DNA of 64,000 bases from Acanthochlamys bracteata (taxonomy: Eukaryota > Streptophyta > Magnoliopsida > Pandanales > Velloziaceae), in NCBI GenBank assembly GCA_019914995.1, contig CM034134.1, positions 6,022,463 to 6,086,462 of the forward strand, written 5' to 3'. The translations under genes were made by a program, and so were the position numbers. How positions within the stretch are numbered: position 1 is the stretch's first letter; each line of letters starts with the position of its first letter. Below the pieces are notes generated by a model, which saw nothing but the letters and a program-made list of their open reading frames with translations, made no database searches and had not been told where the DNA came from. Below, one piece after another: positions 11,820 through 24,414 of the stretch.

Positions 11820-12465
11820 TAGTTTCAAACCTCTGACAGCTCCATAAGTTGCAGATACAATTGAAATCAGGTTTGCTACCCTTGACAAATATTCTCTTGC
11901 TTCGTGAGCTCTGTTCTTATGAAGTTCAAATAAATCGGACATACGGAACCCTGTGTTAGCTGCACCCTCAGCTGTTTTAACATTTGTGCTTCTTTGACAA
12001 TTTGTGAGACATTTTTGGTACCATTGCTCTCTACATTCACATCCTCCTTTTTGTAACCTTCTGATTGGTATGCAACTTGTGTACTATTGGAACTCGTTGA
12101 ACTTGATGTTGTGCCAGTAGAAAATGGTTGTTCTGGTGATTTATTCATTAGCAATACATCATTGTTTCTACGTCGTTTGTAGAGTAAGAACATAGGATTG
12201 GGTATGATTTAGGATTGTTACATCATTTTAGTACCTAACAATTTTTGTAATCAACAGTCAAGACATATATAAACTTTATTTTGTATACGTGGTCCAAAGA
12301 ATTCAGGTTCACACTTAGACAGTGATATAGCTTGTAATGGTATTCTTTCCTGTACCCTCTCATTTTGGCCTTGCAACCTAAAATAGAGAACAATTGGGGA
12401 ATCAAAAACACATCTGATATCATAAACAAGTCCAAGCAATACAGAAACTCTTTGGTCATCTCCAC
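11820..12465 (-). pseudogene. Coding-like minus-strand segments, unassigned
   Basis: Two regions read as ordinary protein on the minus strand in different frames. At 12250-12440 one frame contains FDSPIVLYFRLQGQNERVQE and ends CEPEFFGPRIQNKVYICLDC. At about 11830-12060 another contains MSDLFELHKNRAHEAREYLS and VANLISIVSATYGAVRGLK. They could be two exons of a host gene read right to left, or a decayed copy of one. I do not recognise the family and cannot join them with confidence. The intervening frames contain stops. Confidence 0.3.
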
Positions 12466-15235
12466 TATCCAGATCAGTAGCTAATTTACCTTGAAAAATC
12501 TTCCTGGTTAACTGTAAGTCGATTGTACGACAAAATACAAGTATAGTTTTATTTCGTTGGGTGGATGGCTTAGTTGTTAGCAGTCCATTTGAGGTCCTAT
12601 GTATCTTGTGAAGGTTGAGATGAGCCTTACGGTACTGTTGATTTGGTTTGGGCTTTATTTTTCTGAACTACAAAGTCCATAGACTTGTTTTATCTGCAGT
12701 TGTGACCTTATTTATTGTGCGTAATTCTTCTTTCTTTTTCGATTATCTTACCATCACAAGGTTATTTCTGACTGTCAAGTAAATTTGCAATTTCCTGAAA
12801 CTTATGTGCATTAGTATCGAATTGTCATGTATAAGAAAGAAACGACTGTGTTCTTTGATTTCTTTGGGCTTCGTTCCCTTATTTTGTGACGATAACCCAT
12901 GTTTGCTATAGACTTCTTATAAAGTATTCTTACATATTGCTTTTTACTCTTGTTTCTTCAGAAAAATATGATCTTTATGCACTTTTTAAGTTTTAGTCTC
13001 AGATGTGTAGTTGTTATCTTTATGCTTCTCTAGGCCTAACCTGCAAAATTGTGAGATGTTACATGTATTTATTGTACCTAAATCATCTTCAAGACTTAGG
13101 GGACGTTTGGGAGTACTTATGATAAGAAGCTTTTCTGAAATGAAAGATATTTTATTTTTCAGAAAACGAGCTTGACATTTTTTACCTAGAAAATTAAAAA
13201 TTATATGTATAAAGATTGTACGACGTACATTCATTTGTACTTTTCAAATTTTTAAAAAAAAATCTATAAAATACTGTAGAAGGTTTACTAGAAAACGTTG
13301 TTTTTAGGGAATGAAAAGCAGTGCCCTAAGCACTGCGAACCATCTTGTTAGAAAGCTTTAAGTATTCTCTTCTATGTCAAAGCAAATCATCCTTATTTTT
13401 CATGCAGTAGTTTCCGTTCAATATAAGATGCACAAGAATCTCATTTAACATGAAAGATTGCATGTCTTATATGTTCTACTGAAAGCATCTTGATCCACCT
13501 TGCAATGCCACTATCTTTTGGCTAGTCAATTAGAAAGGCTTGTGTAACCATGCAATGCCACTACCCTGGCTAGTCAATAATGAAAGCTAGCATAGGTTTT
13601 CAGGTCGAATTTTTAGTCGAAATTTCGAAGCTAGCATAGGTTTCATAGGACATCTTATAGATTTTATGTGTTCTCAAGTTCCATTTTTCATGACTCATTG
13701 TGTGCCCAATTTCAAGCATTCCAGTAAACTCTTGCAGTTCTCTAGAACCAACCATAACTTCATGCTGAGCAAGAACAAGTAGCTTTAGTCACAGTTCTGA
13801 AGCTTCTTTTTTTAATCAAACGCAGCCATTTCTTTCACACGGTAGGTGAAAATTGAAGCAGATGAGTAATTTGGTATTCAAAACATGCAATTCTGAAAAT
13901 CGAGCAAGTATAAAATGAACAGGAAAGCACTGGATAACATCAATGTTGACGGGATGCAGATAGTTTTGCCTTGTGAAGAAATTGCATGTTGGGGAGGATA
14001 GAGAATTGTGAAGAGTTCCGTTTGTCCTGATATTTCAAGGTTCAGATATCTAATTAAATGCATCGACAGTTTATTGCATCCAGTTGTTTACATGTGAAAA
14101 CAGGACAAGTCATGACAATGTCGACAAGGACTTTGCATTCAACGCTACTTTGAAGGCTATTGCTCTCGGACTAAGATCATCTCTGCAGATTATGTTTCAG
14201 GCGAGCAAGCGACTGGGTATTTAGTAACCCTTTAAGGCTGCTGCTGATGCTCTCTACTTGGGCAGGCAAAAGAAAAAAACTAAACAGAATTTTTGTATGA
14301 AGAGAGCCTTTTTGTTTTATGATGAACAGGATCATTTATGATTTTGCACGTTTTCTGTTTTGGAAGAATAATTATGGATGCGCCTTTTATTGCTGTGTAC
14401 TGATTCCCAGCTTTCATATCCACTCCAATTTTCCGCCTACCCATTGATAAAAGTTGGTTTCGTCCATTTCATTTCATTCCATTTCATGTTTTAATTTGAT
14501 GGATCAAAACAAACAGCGTATTAGTTCCTCGATAATGTTCTTCCAAATTCATGTATGATGTTTTATACAGTTCTACTACCTCCTATACATGGTAAATTTT
14601 GTATCGGAGCTAATTGAACTATGTATATTTGGGGTTCCTTTTTAACAGAAAATAATTTTTTGAAAATAATTTTTGTACAAAAGTAAATTATATAAAATAA
14701 ATTTTACAAAAGAACATATGAAATCAGTCGGACTAAGTTTTGGCCTTGAAGATGTTTTTGTTGCGCAAAAAACAAAATATTACACTCTTATTAATGTTAA
14801 TTTCTTCTTCTTAGCTGTTGTGATAAATATATTTAACCTGAAAATTAGAAACTTGCTCAAAAGTCCCTCTAAGTTAGCGTTTGGCTTGATCACATTTTTT
14901 TATTTACCTCTTAAACCTTGTTTGGAAAACCACCTCAAGAGTTTACGAAGTGACACTTGAGAGTTGTTCTTACGTATCAACAAAATAAGTGTGTTCTTAT
15001 AAAGATATTATATTTTGAAAAAAGTTAGCGTCTATAGTATTGTAATGAAACAACCACAAAAAATAATTACTATTTTTACGAATTTAATATAGAGAGTTGG
15101 AATCCTCAAATTAGAGGTCTCATTTTGTGAATAAAAAAACATAAATTGAAATTTTGTTATTATTATATTATTTATTTTTATTTATACTATTCTTTTTGTT
15201 ATTATACAGTTTAAACGGATGCATTTATATGTAGA
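12466..15235. other. Intergenic, no supported gene
   Basis: I find no convincing gene. A short plus-strand open stretch at 14110-14224 (HDNVDKDFAFNATLKAIALG and on) is protein-like but isolated. A small tandem duplication lies at 13506-13590 (two GCAATGCCACTA units, each followed by GGCTAGTCAAT), and GAAGCTAGCATAGGTTT-like text is doubled at 13582-13650. Confidence 0.4.
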
Positions 15236-15239
15236 GAGA

Positions 15240-15597
15240 AATAGGGGCACTCACTTCTTGATTTATGGCCGGAGTGATATTCAAATTTAATCTTCACCAA
15301 TGAATATGAAGAATAACGATTTTGAAACCTACTCACAAAATTTTATCTTAATCGAATTAAGAATCAACATCACTCCGATCACTTGACTAAAATAATAAAA
15401 ATAGTACAATATAGATATGTTGAAGTGTTTTTTATTTCTGTCATCTTGATCAAATGACTAGATAGGAGTGAATTTGTAGGGAATTGATATAAAATTTTAT
15501 AAGTACATTTCTATCTCATAGTTCTTTATATCCAACGGTAAAAATTACATTTAGAAATCACTCCGACCATAAACTAAAGAGGAAGTGTCCCTATACA
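15240..15597. mobile_element. MITE with about 35-bp terminal inverted repeats
   Basis: The left end (GGGGCACTCACTTCTTGATT, then TATGGCCGGAGTGAT) is matched by the complement of the right end (AGGGACACTTCCTCTTTAG, then TATGGTCGGAGTGAT). The interior is AT-rich and non-coding. Superfamily is unclear because I could not find a clean target duplication. Confidence 0.6.
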
Positions 15598-15689
15598 TAT
15601 ATATATGGTGATGATATATGTATATGACCAAGTGTATATCAGTGTACATTAGTGCAGTTCTAGTAATACAAAACTCCAAATGAGTTAGA

Positions 15690-17669
15690 AACAAACTATG
15701 GAGAGAGATACTAACACTCCCTCCCCTTAGTCACTCTCGGGCACTCCCTACCGTGGATGGTCATGATTGTATCATCGGGAGTGACTGAAAATATTTAATC
15801 GTGTGTATTGTATGAGTTTGGTTTGATGTATTTGGTTTTGTCCAAAATTTTAAAGAAATTTCGATTCCTTTTCAGATGTACCTTTCTACATGTTACGTAT
15901 TCTCTCTCCTTACTTTCTTTTAATGATCTCATTACTCTTAATTAATCTATTCATTAATCTAATTAATTTCATTTAACTTAATTAACTACTACTATTTATT
16001 TTTTTCTTCTCCTGGTTCTCCATCGTTTCATTTCTTTCCTTCTCCACCGCAAATCTCGTAGCATCTCTCTCCCGCACCATATCGCTGACGATCTCGAGCG
16101 GTGAATCTATCTCGATGAGACTTTGTTTCGTCCCTCCGGCGATCTCTCTCGAGAATGATTACGGCTCGACGATCTCGAGCTGTGAATCTGTTCCGGAGTG
16201 GATTTATTTCGTCCCCTTGACAATTTCTATTGAGGATGATCTCGACTCAACGTTTTGTGTATTGCTTTTTTGGTTATATTTCAAGATTTTCGGTTCGATT
16301 TGGATTTTACATTTAGAGATTTGTAGTACTATCATATTGGAACTTCTATTTTGGACTCTTCAATTATTTTTTTCTTCTCATGGTCTCTGAAAATTCCAAA
16401 GCGCCCACAGGTCATTTCACAAGTTGTAACTTCGTCTGAGTCTAGATTTCTCTTTTGAATATTTCGAGTAACAGTACTAAATCCAGCTTTTTTCTATAAT
16501 TTATATACATTTCTTTTGCATCTTGAAGACTCAAAAAAGTCATAATATCTAAATATGGTGGCGTTGCTACCGTGTCCCAAGTCGGAATAGTAGAACAGCT
16601 AGCAATAATGAAAAAATATTCTGAGAATATTTGTGGTCTATAGCACCTAGCAAAACTTATTTCAATGTACTAAGTTTTGCAGAAAACTGGTGTTGCAGCA
16701 GTGAAGACGAAAGAATGAACGAAAGAAGAAGAAGAAGGACATAGGAAAGAAAGAAATTTAGCGGGTGCAAGGTGATAAGCGCGGGCAAAATGGTGATGCA
16801 CTTTGTCCACTGTGAAATGCACTCACAATTTGATTATTAGAAATAAACTCAATCTCGATATCCTCACACATGATTACAAAAAAAATCAAACTAGTTAACA
16901 TATTAAGATAAACGGGTAAAATTCAAAGTTCACCAAAAATAAATTCGCCGAAAGAAAAAGAAGAATGCAATCCACATTAACAAAATTTCTGCAACAAAAT
17001 AAATGGTATGGGTGATTGAAAAACAAAATTTGCATTAAATAAATTAAATTTATTATATTAAACTAGATTACACAGCCCCATTGTATATCTCAGATATATA
17101 AACATAAAACACATGGTGTATTTTAAGATGCCATATACATGCACTGCTTCATGATTGAGCAGCAAGATAATACGATAACGTTGGTTCTTCGATTCCTTAA
17201 AGACGGACTTCGGAAGATGGCTTTAATAAAAGTGTTGATTCTTCAGCTCTTTCGGTGAACATAACATGATTGAATTTAGTCAAAATTAAAACAGAGGCAA
17301 TCAAACTGCATTTTGAAAACACTTCTTACAACCGAAATATCCAATAATATTTCTTTCGTTACCTATTTGAGGTAACTCACTAAAACTATCACCCATCATT
17401 ATTCGAACAACAAACAAGTCATTCTTTCCGATATCACTTAGTCCAAGTCAAGAATCCAGCATCGTAAAAACTTCAAAAAACAATATCTAGCAATCCAGCA
17501 TCATCATAAGATTATCCAGCTACGACAACTTCAATACCAAAGCCATTACACACAAAAAAAGAACAGATTCTCGGCTCAAGCTCGTCGGGCCAAGATCTTC
17601 CTCAGGAGAGATTGTGGAGGGGATGAAATAAATCCTCTCTTGGACAAATTCACAAGATGAGATCATCGG

Positions 17670-17700
<31 letters not shown>
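15690..17700. mobile_element. Old MULE relic abutting MULE A
   Basis: The left end (CACTCCCTCCCCTTAGTCAC) resembles the end of MULE E (CACTCCCTCCCCTGTAGACG). The segment 16150-16255 is matched, at roughly three bases in four, by the complement of 17560-17665, which marks the inner parts of two decayed inverted repeats. Between them is a FAR1-type N-terminal fragment on the minus strand. The right terminal few hundred bases are missing and MULE A begins there. It is the oldest MULE in the window. Confidence 0.55.
16395..16615 (-). pseudogene. FAR1-like MULE transposase, N-terminal fragment
   Basis: On the minus strand the sequence reads LSLQDAKEMYINYRKK and, after a frameshift, STVTRNIQKRNLDSDEVTTC with an EMTCGRFG stretch. 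This lines up with the start of the MULE E transposase (SLDAAKEMYIFYRRN and DEVTSCLMTCGRFGNY). That is the beginning of the FAR1 zinc-binding DNA-recognition region. The remainder of the gene is absent. Confidence 0.6.
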
Positions 17701-17721
17701 GTGGGATATCGGCACATCCTA

Positions 17722-19339
17722 CCCTGTAGGCACTCATCAGCAATTGTGGGCACTCACTCAACGAGCGGTTGAGATGCAGCTACACTCGCTAAATCAACGG
17801 TGCACCACACAAACAGTCGAATAAACATATCACTTTACGTATTCTCTCTCTGCGTAAACTATTCCCTTCTCAAAATTTTTTTCTCAAAATTTCCCCCATC
17901 TCTCACACCGGATTGAGCTCCTCGGCAATTCCGACTGGATCCTGTCGGTTCCGGCTAAATCTCATTGCCTGCTTCAATTTCGGACAAAATTCGGTTCGAT
18001 TGCGGCGCGTGCTTCCACTTCGGCTAAAGTTGGGGCTCGGCTTCAGGTCCGGCTGAAATTCCGACTCGATTCCGGCGATTTGGGGCTCAGTTTCGTTGAT
18101 TTCGGCTCAATTTGCTCGGCTTTGTCTCACTCCGGCTCGATTGCGGCTTGACTTCGCCGCCTGCTTCGGTTCCGGCTCGAATTCTGGCGAATTTGGGCTC
18201 GGTTCCATCGATTCCAGCTCAATTTGCTCGACTTGGTCCCACTTCAACTCGATTGCGGCTTGAATTCGTCCCCTACTTCGAATTCCGGCTCGATTCCGAC
18301 GATTCGGGTTGGTTTCGTCGATTCCAGCTTGATTGCAGCTTGAATTCGTTGTCTACTTCGGTTTCGGCTCGAATTCCGGCTCGGTTCCGGCGATTCGGGC
18401 TCAGGTTTGTCGGTTCCGGCTCAATTCTGTAGCGTTCACCCATTTCGGCTCGATTGTGGCTCAAATTCGTTGCCTGTTTCACTTTCGGCTTGATGCCGAC
18501 GATTCTGTCTCCATTCCGCAGCCTGCTTCGGTTCCGGACAAATTTCGGCCCGTGCTTCGACTCCGACGAAATTCCGATTGATTTGTATTAAATTGGATTT
18601 ATTGGTTTTAATTTTGATTGATTTGTTTTGTTTTTTGCTGATTTAATTTGTGGTCAATTTATTTGATTTTTGGTGTATTGGTTTTGATTTCTGATGTATT
18701 GGTTTGATTTCTGAATGGAAGGAAAAGTACGTAATATGTCTTCTGCGTGCATCACAGAAGACAATTGAGTGAGTGCCTACATGTGGAAATGATTGCTGGA
18801 AATGTAACTCCTGTACACTAGAAATTGTAACAGTACAAATGTACTCCATCCTTTACGCTGTGATCAGCTCCTCGTCTACGTGCGAGAGAAAGCTGTATGT
18901 AAAAAATCTTACTTTGTAATGCAATGCATACTCTTGGAATCTTCATAGTTTAATTAATGAAATTAATTGTTCTTTTGATAATTTTTAAATTGTGATTAGT
19001 GTGGAACAGAAGCAATTATATTTAGTGCATGCATACTTTTTATTTTTTTTGACGTCTGCTACTTGCATCCATTTTCTTATGCTCGCTTGCTCTAGAGAGC
19101 TCCGCTGCTCCATTCAACTCTCTTCTTCCGAACAGCACCCATTAAACAGATAACAAAAATTTTTATAACAATCAGAGAAAAAAATAAAATAAATTAAAAA
19201 ATCGAAACCACATCTCTCCTCCTCCCAACATCATCCATTAAGCACAAAAAAAAAAAATTATAACACATCTTTAATACATAATCTCAGCTTACTGAAATTA
19301 ATTATTTTTTCAATAATTTTTAGATTATGATTAGTATGG
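17722..19339 (+). repeat. Left TIR of MULE A, with internal GC-rich repeats
   Basis: Within 17930-18560 the arm is built of degenerate tandem units of roughly 60-130 bases based on TTCCGGCTCGATTGCGGCTT and GGCTCGGTTCCGTCGATTCC-like words. This creates spurious Arg/Pro/Ser-rich open frames that I do not call as genes. After 18570 the arm turns AT-rich. It carries the transposase promoter side. Confidence 0.8.
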
Positions 19340-19592
19340 CTAAGTATGTTTCTATTATATTTCTTTCGCACCTAATAGGTATTTTACGCGCGTAGCAGGT
19401 AATCTCGCGCGCTTTTCATCTTTTTCCTCGCCTACTTTGCTTCTCACTCTCGGCTTACTCCTCTGTTCCAATTTTCGTTCTTTCTTATTTCCCACTTACA
19501 CTGTAGATTTTCTTTCCTCCAATTGAAGAATTCTTCAACACCAGTGCAGTAATATTTTTACGTTCACCGCAAGCTGCTCTCTTTTTTTCTCT

Positions 19593-22029
19593 ATGGCCCA
19601 AATAGAGGAGGTTGGCTATTCTGTTTCTACAGTTCCGAATGTAACTATTGAAAAGGAAAAATCATTGTGTTTAAATATGATTTTTCCAAGTCTTGAACAT
19701 GCAAAAAAAGCGTATATATATTATGGTAGAGTAACCGAATTTAGTGCGGTTATTCAAAATACCTAAAAAGAAATAGTTCGGATGAAGTGATCAAATGCCT
19801 AATGACTTGTCAGTGTTTTGGAAGTTATAGAGATTATATTAAGAAGAAAACAGATGGAAAATTTGAGATACAAATTAATCCAAAAAGAAATAGAAATACA
19901 ATAAAGTGCGGGTGTTCAGCAAGCATGAAAGTGGCGAAACAATCAACAGGACTTTGGAAGTTGATTCAGCATACTGACGAGCATAATCACAACGTAATTA
20001 GTCTGTCAAAGAGGATGCGTATGCCCGTTTATAGAAATATGCCCGCTGCTGCTAAAATATTGATTGATTCATTTCGTGACGAAGGTATATCCGTTAACAA
20101 AGTTGCAGATATACTCGACGGATCACAACATGGTTTTGATGATAGAGATTGCTGGAATCATTTGGGACCTTCGAAGGAATACAAGAAACCAATATCAAGT
20201 GATGCAACTATAGCGCTTGAATTTTTTTTTAAAAAAAGTATAGAAGATCCAAATTTTTTTTAAGCAATTCAGATGAACAGTGAAGTAAGACCAATTAATT
20301 TTTTCTGGATAGACGGTCAATCACGCTTGCAGTATCAATATTTTGGTGATGTGGTATTTTTTGACACAACATATTCTAAGAATGTGTATGAAATTCTCTT
20401 TGCACCGTTTACAGGAGTTAACCACCATATGTAGTCAATTCAATTTGGTTGTGCTTTACTTCTGGATGAGACAGAAGAGTCATTTCATTAGGTTTTCGAC
20501 ACCTAGCTTGCAGCAATGGATGGACATGCCCCATCTTTCGTTATCACAGATCAAGACAGAGCTATGACTGCAGCAATTGAGAAGGTATTTCCGAACACAC
20601 GACATCGATTTTTCTTGTGGCATGTGTTGAAAAAGTTTCCTGAAAAGCTTCCACACATATATTTCAAGAAATCACGGTTCAAAAAAGATTTGGGAATATG
20701 TATTCGGGAAACTTATATTCCAAGTTCCTTTGAAATGAGATGGAAGGAATTGCTATGTACATACAACTTGCAGGAGAACGAGTGACTTCAAGGGATGTAT
20801 GAAATTCGAAAGAAATGGGTTCCAGCTTATCACTTCTACACTTTTTATACTAGTATGAACACTACAGGGCGCTCTTAAGTATGAATTCTATTTATGGTAA
20901 TTATTTTCACTCTACTACAACTCTTCGAGAGTTTGTAGTAAAAAATGATAAATGTTTGGCTAAAATTATCGCAAAAAGAAAAAAAAGAGGATTATATTAG
21001 TGAACATTTTAATCGTATTGTCGACAATCATGCGTTTCTTCTAAAGAGTGTAGCAAAAGTATACACGAAAAATGTGTATGATAAGTTTAAAAAGGAATTT
21101 GAAAACGCTTAAGCTGAATATATCTTATATGATGATGTTAAGAGTAACGATGGCTACTCGACTTATATTTATAAGCCTCGTTTGTTGGGTGACGAGCGTA
21201 AGTGGACAGTGAAATTCAACTATGCCACAAAAGAAGGTTATTGTGAATGCAAACTGTTTGAGTTTGTAGGGATTTCTTATGGACATCTTATAAAGACTTT
21301 TCAGTCCCGTGATATGGAATTACCTAATTACTTCATCTTAAAAGGTCGATGAAAGGGGCTAATAAATATAGAGCTGAGTATAATGGTGGAGCGATACCAG
21401 GCCACGCAAATTCTGAGTTATTGAGGACTACCCAACTCTTGAAGATTTCCACAGATATCGTATGAAGCTAGTGAAACGGATACGTCTTTTCAAGTGATGT
21501 TGCAAACGTTACAGAAATTATCACTACAGATGAAGAAATTAAAGAAGACAAATGAAAGCACAGAAGACTATTCATGCACTGCCAAAGATAGCTCACAAGT
21601 AACTGCCAATGCATCTCTAGTGCTACTCTTGAATTCCAATATTTTTCAAACAAAAGGAAGAAAAAAAGTTTGCAAGAACGGCGGTCGAATAAAAGGCGGT
21701 TTGGAAAAAGCTATCGAAAAAGCCAAAGCAAAAATATGGAGGAGGTGTGCTTCTTGTAACAAAGTTGGTGTTAAACACGACAAACGGAATGGTCCTGACA
21801 ATCCAAATAGAAAAAAAAAGATAAGTATACCAATACTGAAGTTTGATTTATAATGAACTTTCTTATAGTAATTTATGTTAGTGTTTACATTCATTAAATT
21901 TTTTTCTGGACAGTTATCGATAGTGATGCTGTTGAAGATAACGATGGAGACGATATTGAATCTATAAATACCACTAAAGACAAAGACAGTGATGATGAAT
22001 TATCAACTGGTGATGCTTTTTTACATTAA
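19593..22029 (+). pseudogene. FAR1-like MULE transposase of MULE A, decayed
   Basis: From ATG at 19593 (MAQIEEVGYSVSTV) the order is: FAR1 zinc-binding region (about 19680-20000, with CGCSASMKV and EHNHNV); MULE transposase core (about 20310-20800, DVVFFDTTYSKNVYE and FVITDQDRAMTAAIE giving two catalytic Asp, then CLWH altered to FLWH); decayed SWIM finger (21247-21300, CECKLFEF, with the GIPCGH part changed to ISYGH); zinc knuckle CASCNKVGVKHDKR (about 21748-21790); and an acidic tail in a separate last exon (21915-22029, DAVEDNDGDD). There are at least eight stops or frameshifts, several of them TGG or CAG codons turned to stops. The splice donor before the last exon reads AT instead of GT. 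It is not functional. Confidence 0.85.
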
Positions 22030-22239
22030 TTTGTATGAACTGAAAGGTGTTTGTTGTAATATAGAAGCTATATTTTAGATATTCAATTGTCTCTTTTTTG
22101 TGTTCTCTGTAATTTTGGTCTTTGTTGTTGTTTAACAGAGTAAAAAATGTCACTGTTCTTCTTTTGTTCTCAGCTGCTTATTTGAAAGAGATGCTGTTAT
22201 TTTGTTGTTATCTGTTTGTTCTATGTTGTTTTTTTGTTA

Positions 22240-22943
22240 TCTTTGATGTGGTGTTTTTTTTTTGTTCTCCACTTGCTCTGTTTTGAATGGAGCAAGAGAG
22301 TCCTCTATTTCGAGCTGGAGCTTAAGCCGACATTATGTTCTAAAGTGTTGTTATATTTTTTCTATTGGTGCTTAATAGATGCTGTTGGGAGGAGAAAAGA
22401 TATGATTTTGATTTTTTATTTGATTTTATCTTTTTCTCTGAATGTTCTAAATTTTTTTGTTATCTGTTTAATGGGTGCTGTTCGGATGAAGAAAGTTGAA
22501 TGGAGCAGCAGAACTCCCTGGAGCAGGCGAGCATAAGAAAATGGAAGTAAGCAGCAGGCATAAAAAAAATAAAAAGTATGCTTGCACTGAATATAATTGC
22601 TTCTGTTCCACACTAATCATAATCTAAAAATTATTAAAAGAATAATTAATTTCAGTAAGCCGAGATTATGTTTTAAAGAGGTATTATAAATTCTTTTTGG
22701 TGCTTAATGGATGCTGTTGGAAGAAAGAGAGATGTGGTTTTAATTTTTTATTTTATTTTATCTTCTAATTGTTATAAATTTTTTTGTTATTTGTTTAATG
22801 GGTGTTGTTCGGAAGAAAAGAGTTGAATAGAGCAGCGGAGCTCTCTAGAGCAGGCAAGCATAAGAAAATAGAAGCAAGCAGCAGGCGTCAAAAAAAAAAA
22901 ATATATGCATGCACTAAATATAATTGCTTCTGTTCCACACTAA
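22240..22943 (+). repeat. Tandem duplication, about 330 bp, next to the right TIR of MULE A
   Basis: A segment ending in the complement of GTGTGGAACAGAAGCAATT occurs twice in tandem (ending near 22612 and 22943). Both copies contain TTTAATGGGTG, GTTCGG and GAGCAGCGGAGCTC-like text. The left TIR has only one copy, so the duplication happened on the right side after the arms formed. Confidence 0.7.
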
Positions 22944-24386
22944 TCACAATTTAAAAATTATTAAAAGAAAATTTAATTTCATTAATTATACTATGAAGAT
23001 TACAAGAGCGTGCATTACATTACACAGTAAGTTTTTTTACATGCAGCTTTTCCTCGCACGTAAACGAGGAGCTGATCACAACATAAAGGATGGAGTACAT
23101 TTGTAGTGTTACAATTTCTAGTGTACACGAGTTACATTTCCAGCAATGCTTCCAGGAACACCAAAAAAGAAATAGAGAGAGGAAGAGAGGCTTAGAGTTA
23201 CATTTCCAGCGTATATGAGATACATTTCCAGCATTCTTCAATAACAACATCAACATTCACTGTTCTTTCCCTCTTTGTACTGCCTTCTCTAATTGCAGCT
23301 GCAGTGGTTGCCGACTGGCTTTACTTGTGGCCGTCCTTACTATCATGCTGCGTAATTAGGGAGGCAGCGTCAAGACAGGAAGAAAGAAAAAGAAATAAAT
23401 TTTTTCCTGACTCGTCATTGCCTCGTATAAAATGGCTGTGATGCAGGACCAACCTCCACACACAGTCTAACCAATCATGCATTCAACGCATCATTCCCAC
23501 GTGTAGCCACTCACTCAATTGTCTTCTGTGCTGTATGCAAAAATAAAAACCAATACATCAGAAATCAAAACCAATACACCAAAAATCAAAAAAAGTTGAC
23601 CACAAATTCAATCAGCAAAAACAAAACCAATCAATCAAAATTAAAATCAATAAATCCAATCTAATACAAATCAACCAGAATTTCATCGGAGTTGAAACAC
23701 GGGCCGAAATTTGTCCGGAATCGAGTTAGAATCGCCGGCATCGAGCCGAAAGCGAAACAAGCAACGAATTCGAGCCGCAATCGAGCCGGAATGGGAGAAG
23801 GCTACGGAATTGAGCTGGAACCGACGAACCCGACCGAAATTCAAGCCGAAACCGAAGCAGATGTCGAATTCAAGCCGGAATCGACGAACCGAGCCCGAAT
23901 CACCAGAATCGAGCTGAAACCGAAGCAGGCAACGAATTCAAGCCACAATCGAGCCAGAGTGAGACAAAGCCTAGCAAATTGAGCCGGAATCGACGAAATC
24001 GAGCCCCAAATCGTCGAAGTCGAGTCGAAATTTCAGCCGGACCTAAAGCCGAGCTCCAATTTTCGCAGGAGTGGAAGCACGCGCCGCAATCGAGCCGGAT
24101 TTTGTCCGAAATCAAAAAAGACGACAAGATCTAGCCGGAATCGACGGAATCTAGCCGGAACTGACAGGATCCAGTTGGAATCGCCGAGGAGCTCGAGCCG
24201 GTGCGGAAGATGGGTGAAATTTTGAGAAAAATTTTTTGAGAAGAGAATGGTTTACGTAGAGAGAGAATATGCAAAGTGATGGTATTTATTCGACTGTTTG
24301 TGTGCTGCACCGTTGATTTAACAGGTGTGACTGCATCTCAACCGCTTGTTGAGTGAGTGGTTACAGTTGTTGATGAGTGCCGACAG
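22609..24386 (-). repeat. Right TIR of MULE A
   Basis: Complementary to 17722-19339. It carries about 400 extra bases (about 23130-23500) that are absent from the left arm, including two further copies of a GCTGGAAATGTAACTC-type motif at 23110-23235. Confidence 0.8.
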
Positions 24387-24414
24387 AATATATATATATA
24401 TATATATATAAAAT
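24387..24414. repeat. TA microsatellite between MULEs A and B
   Basis: About 22 bases of alternating TA, then AAATGTA. Similar TA runs stand at 17675-17697 (before A), 28743-28768 (between B and C), 39788-39798 (between D and E) and 46361-46380 (after E), so most junctions of the array are TA-rich. Confidence 0.8.

Larger units (their letters stand above)
17722..24386. mobile_element. MULE A: Mutator-like element with long TIRs
   Basis: A 6.7-kb Mutator-like element. The left TIR (about 17722-19339) is matched by the complement of the right TIR (about 22609-24386), beginning CTGTAGGCACTCATCAGCA on the left against CTGTCGGCACTCATCAACA on the right. The left flank GGGATATCGGCACATCC (17702-17718) resembles the extreme end of MULE E, so the true left end may reach 17702, with the right end trimmed in the TA repeat. 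A decayed FAR1-like transposase gene on the plus strand fills the interior. Confidence 0.85.

Noticed and set aside
13089-13345. Possible MITE beginning GGGGACGTTTGGGAGTA
   Set aside because: The start resembles common plant MITE ends but I found no convincing complementary right end.
14110-14224. Short protein-like open stretch
   Set aside because: Isolated, under 40 codons, no recognised family and no flanking exon; chance is likely.
17520-18581. Open frames rich in Ile-Tyr repeats or Arg/Pro on both strands
   Set aside because: They translate TA microsatellites and the GC-rich tandem units of the MULE A arm; the mirrored frames on the right arm (23692-24127) confirm they are repeat artefacts.
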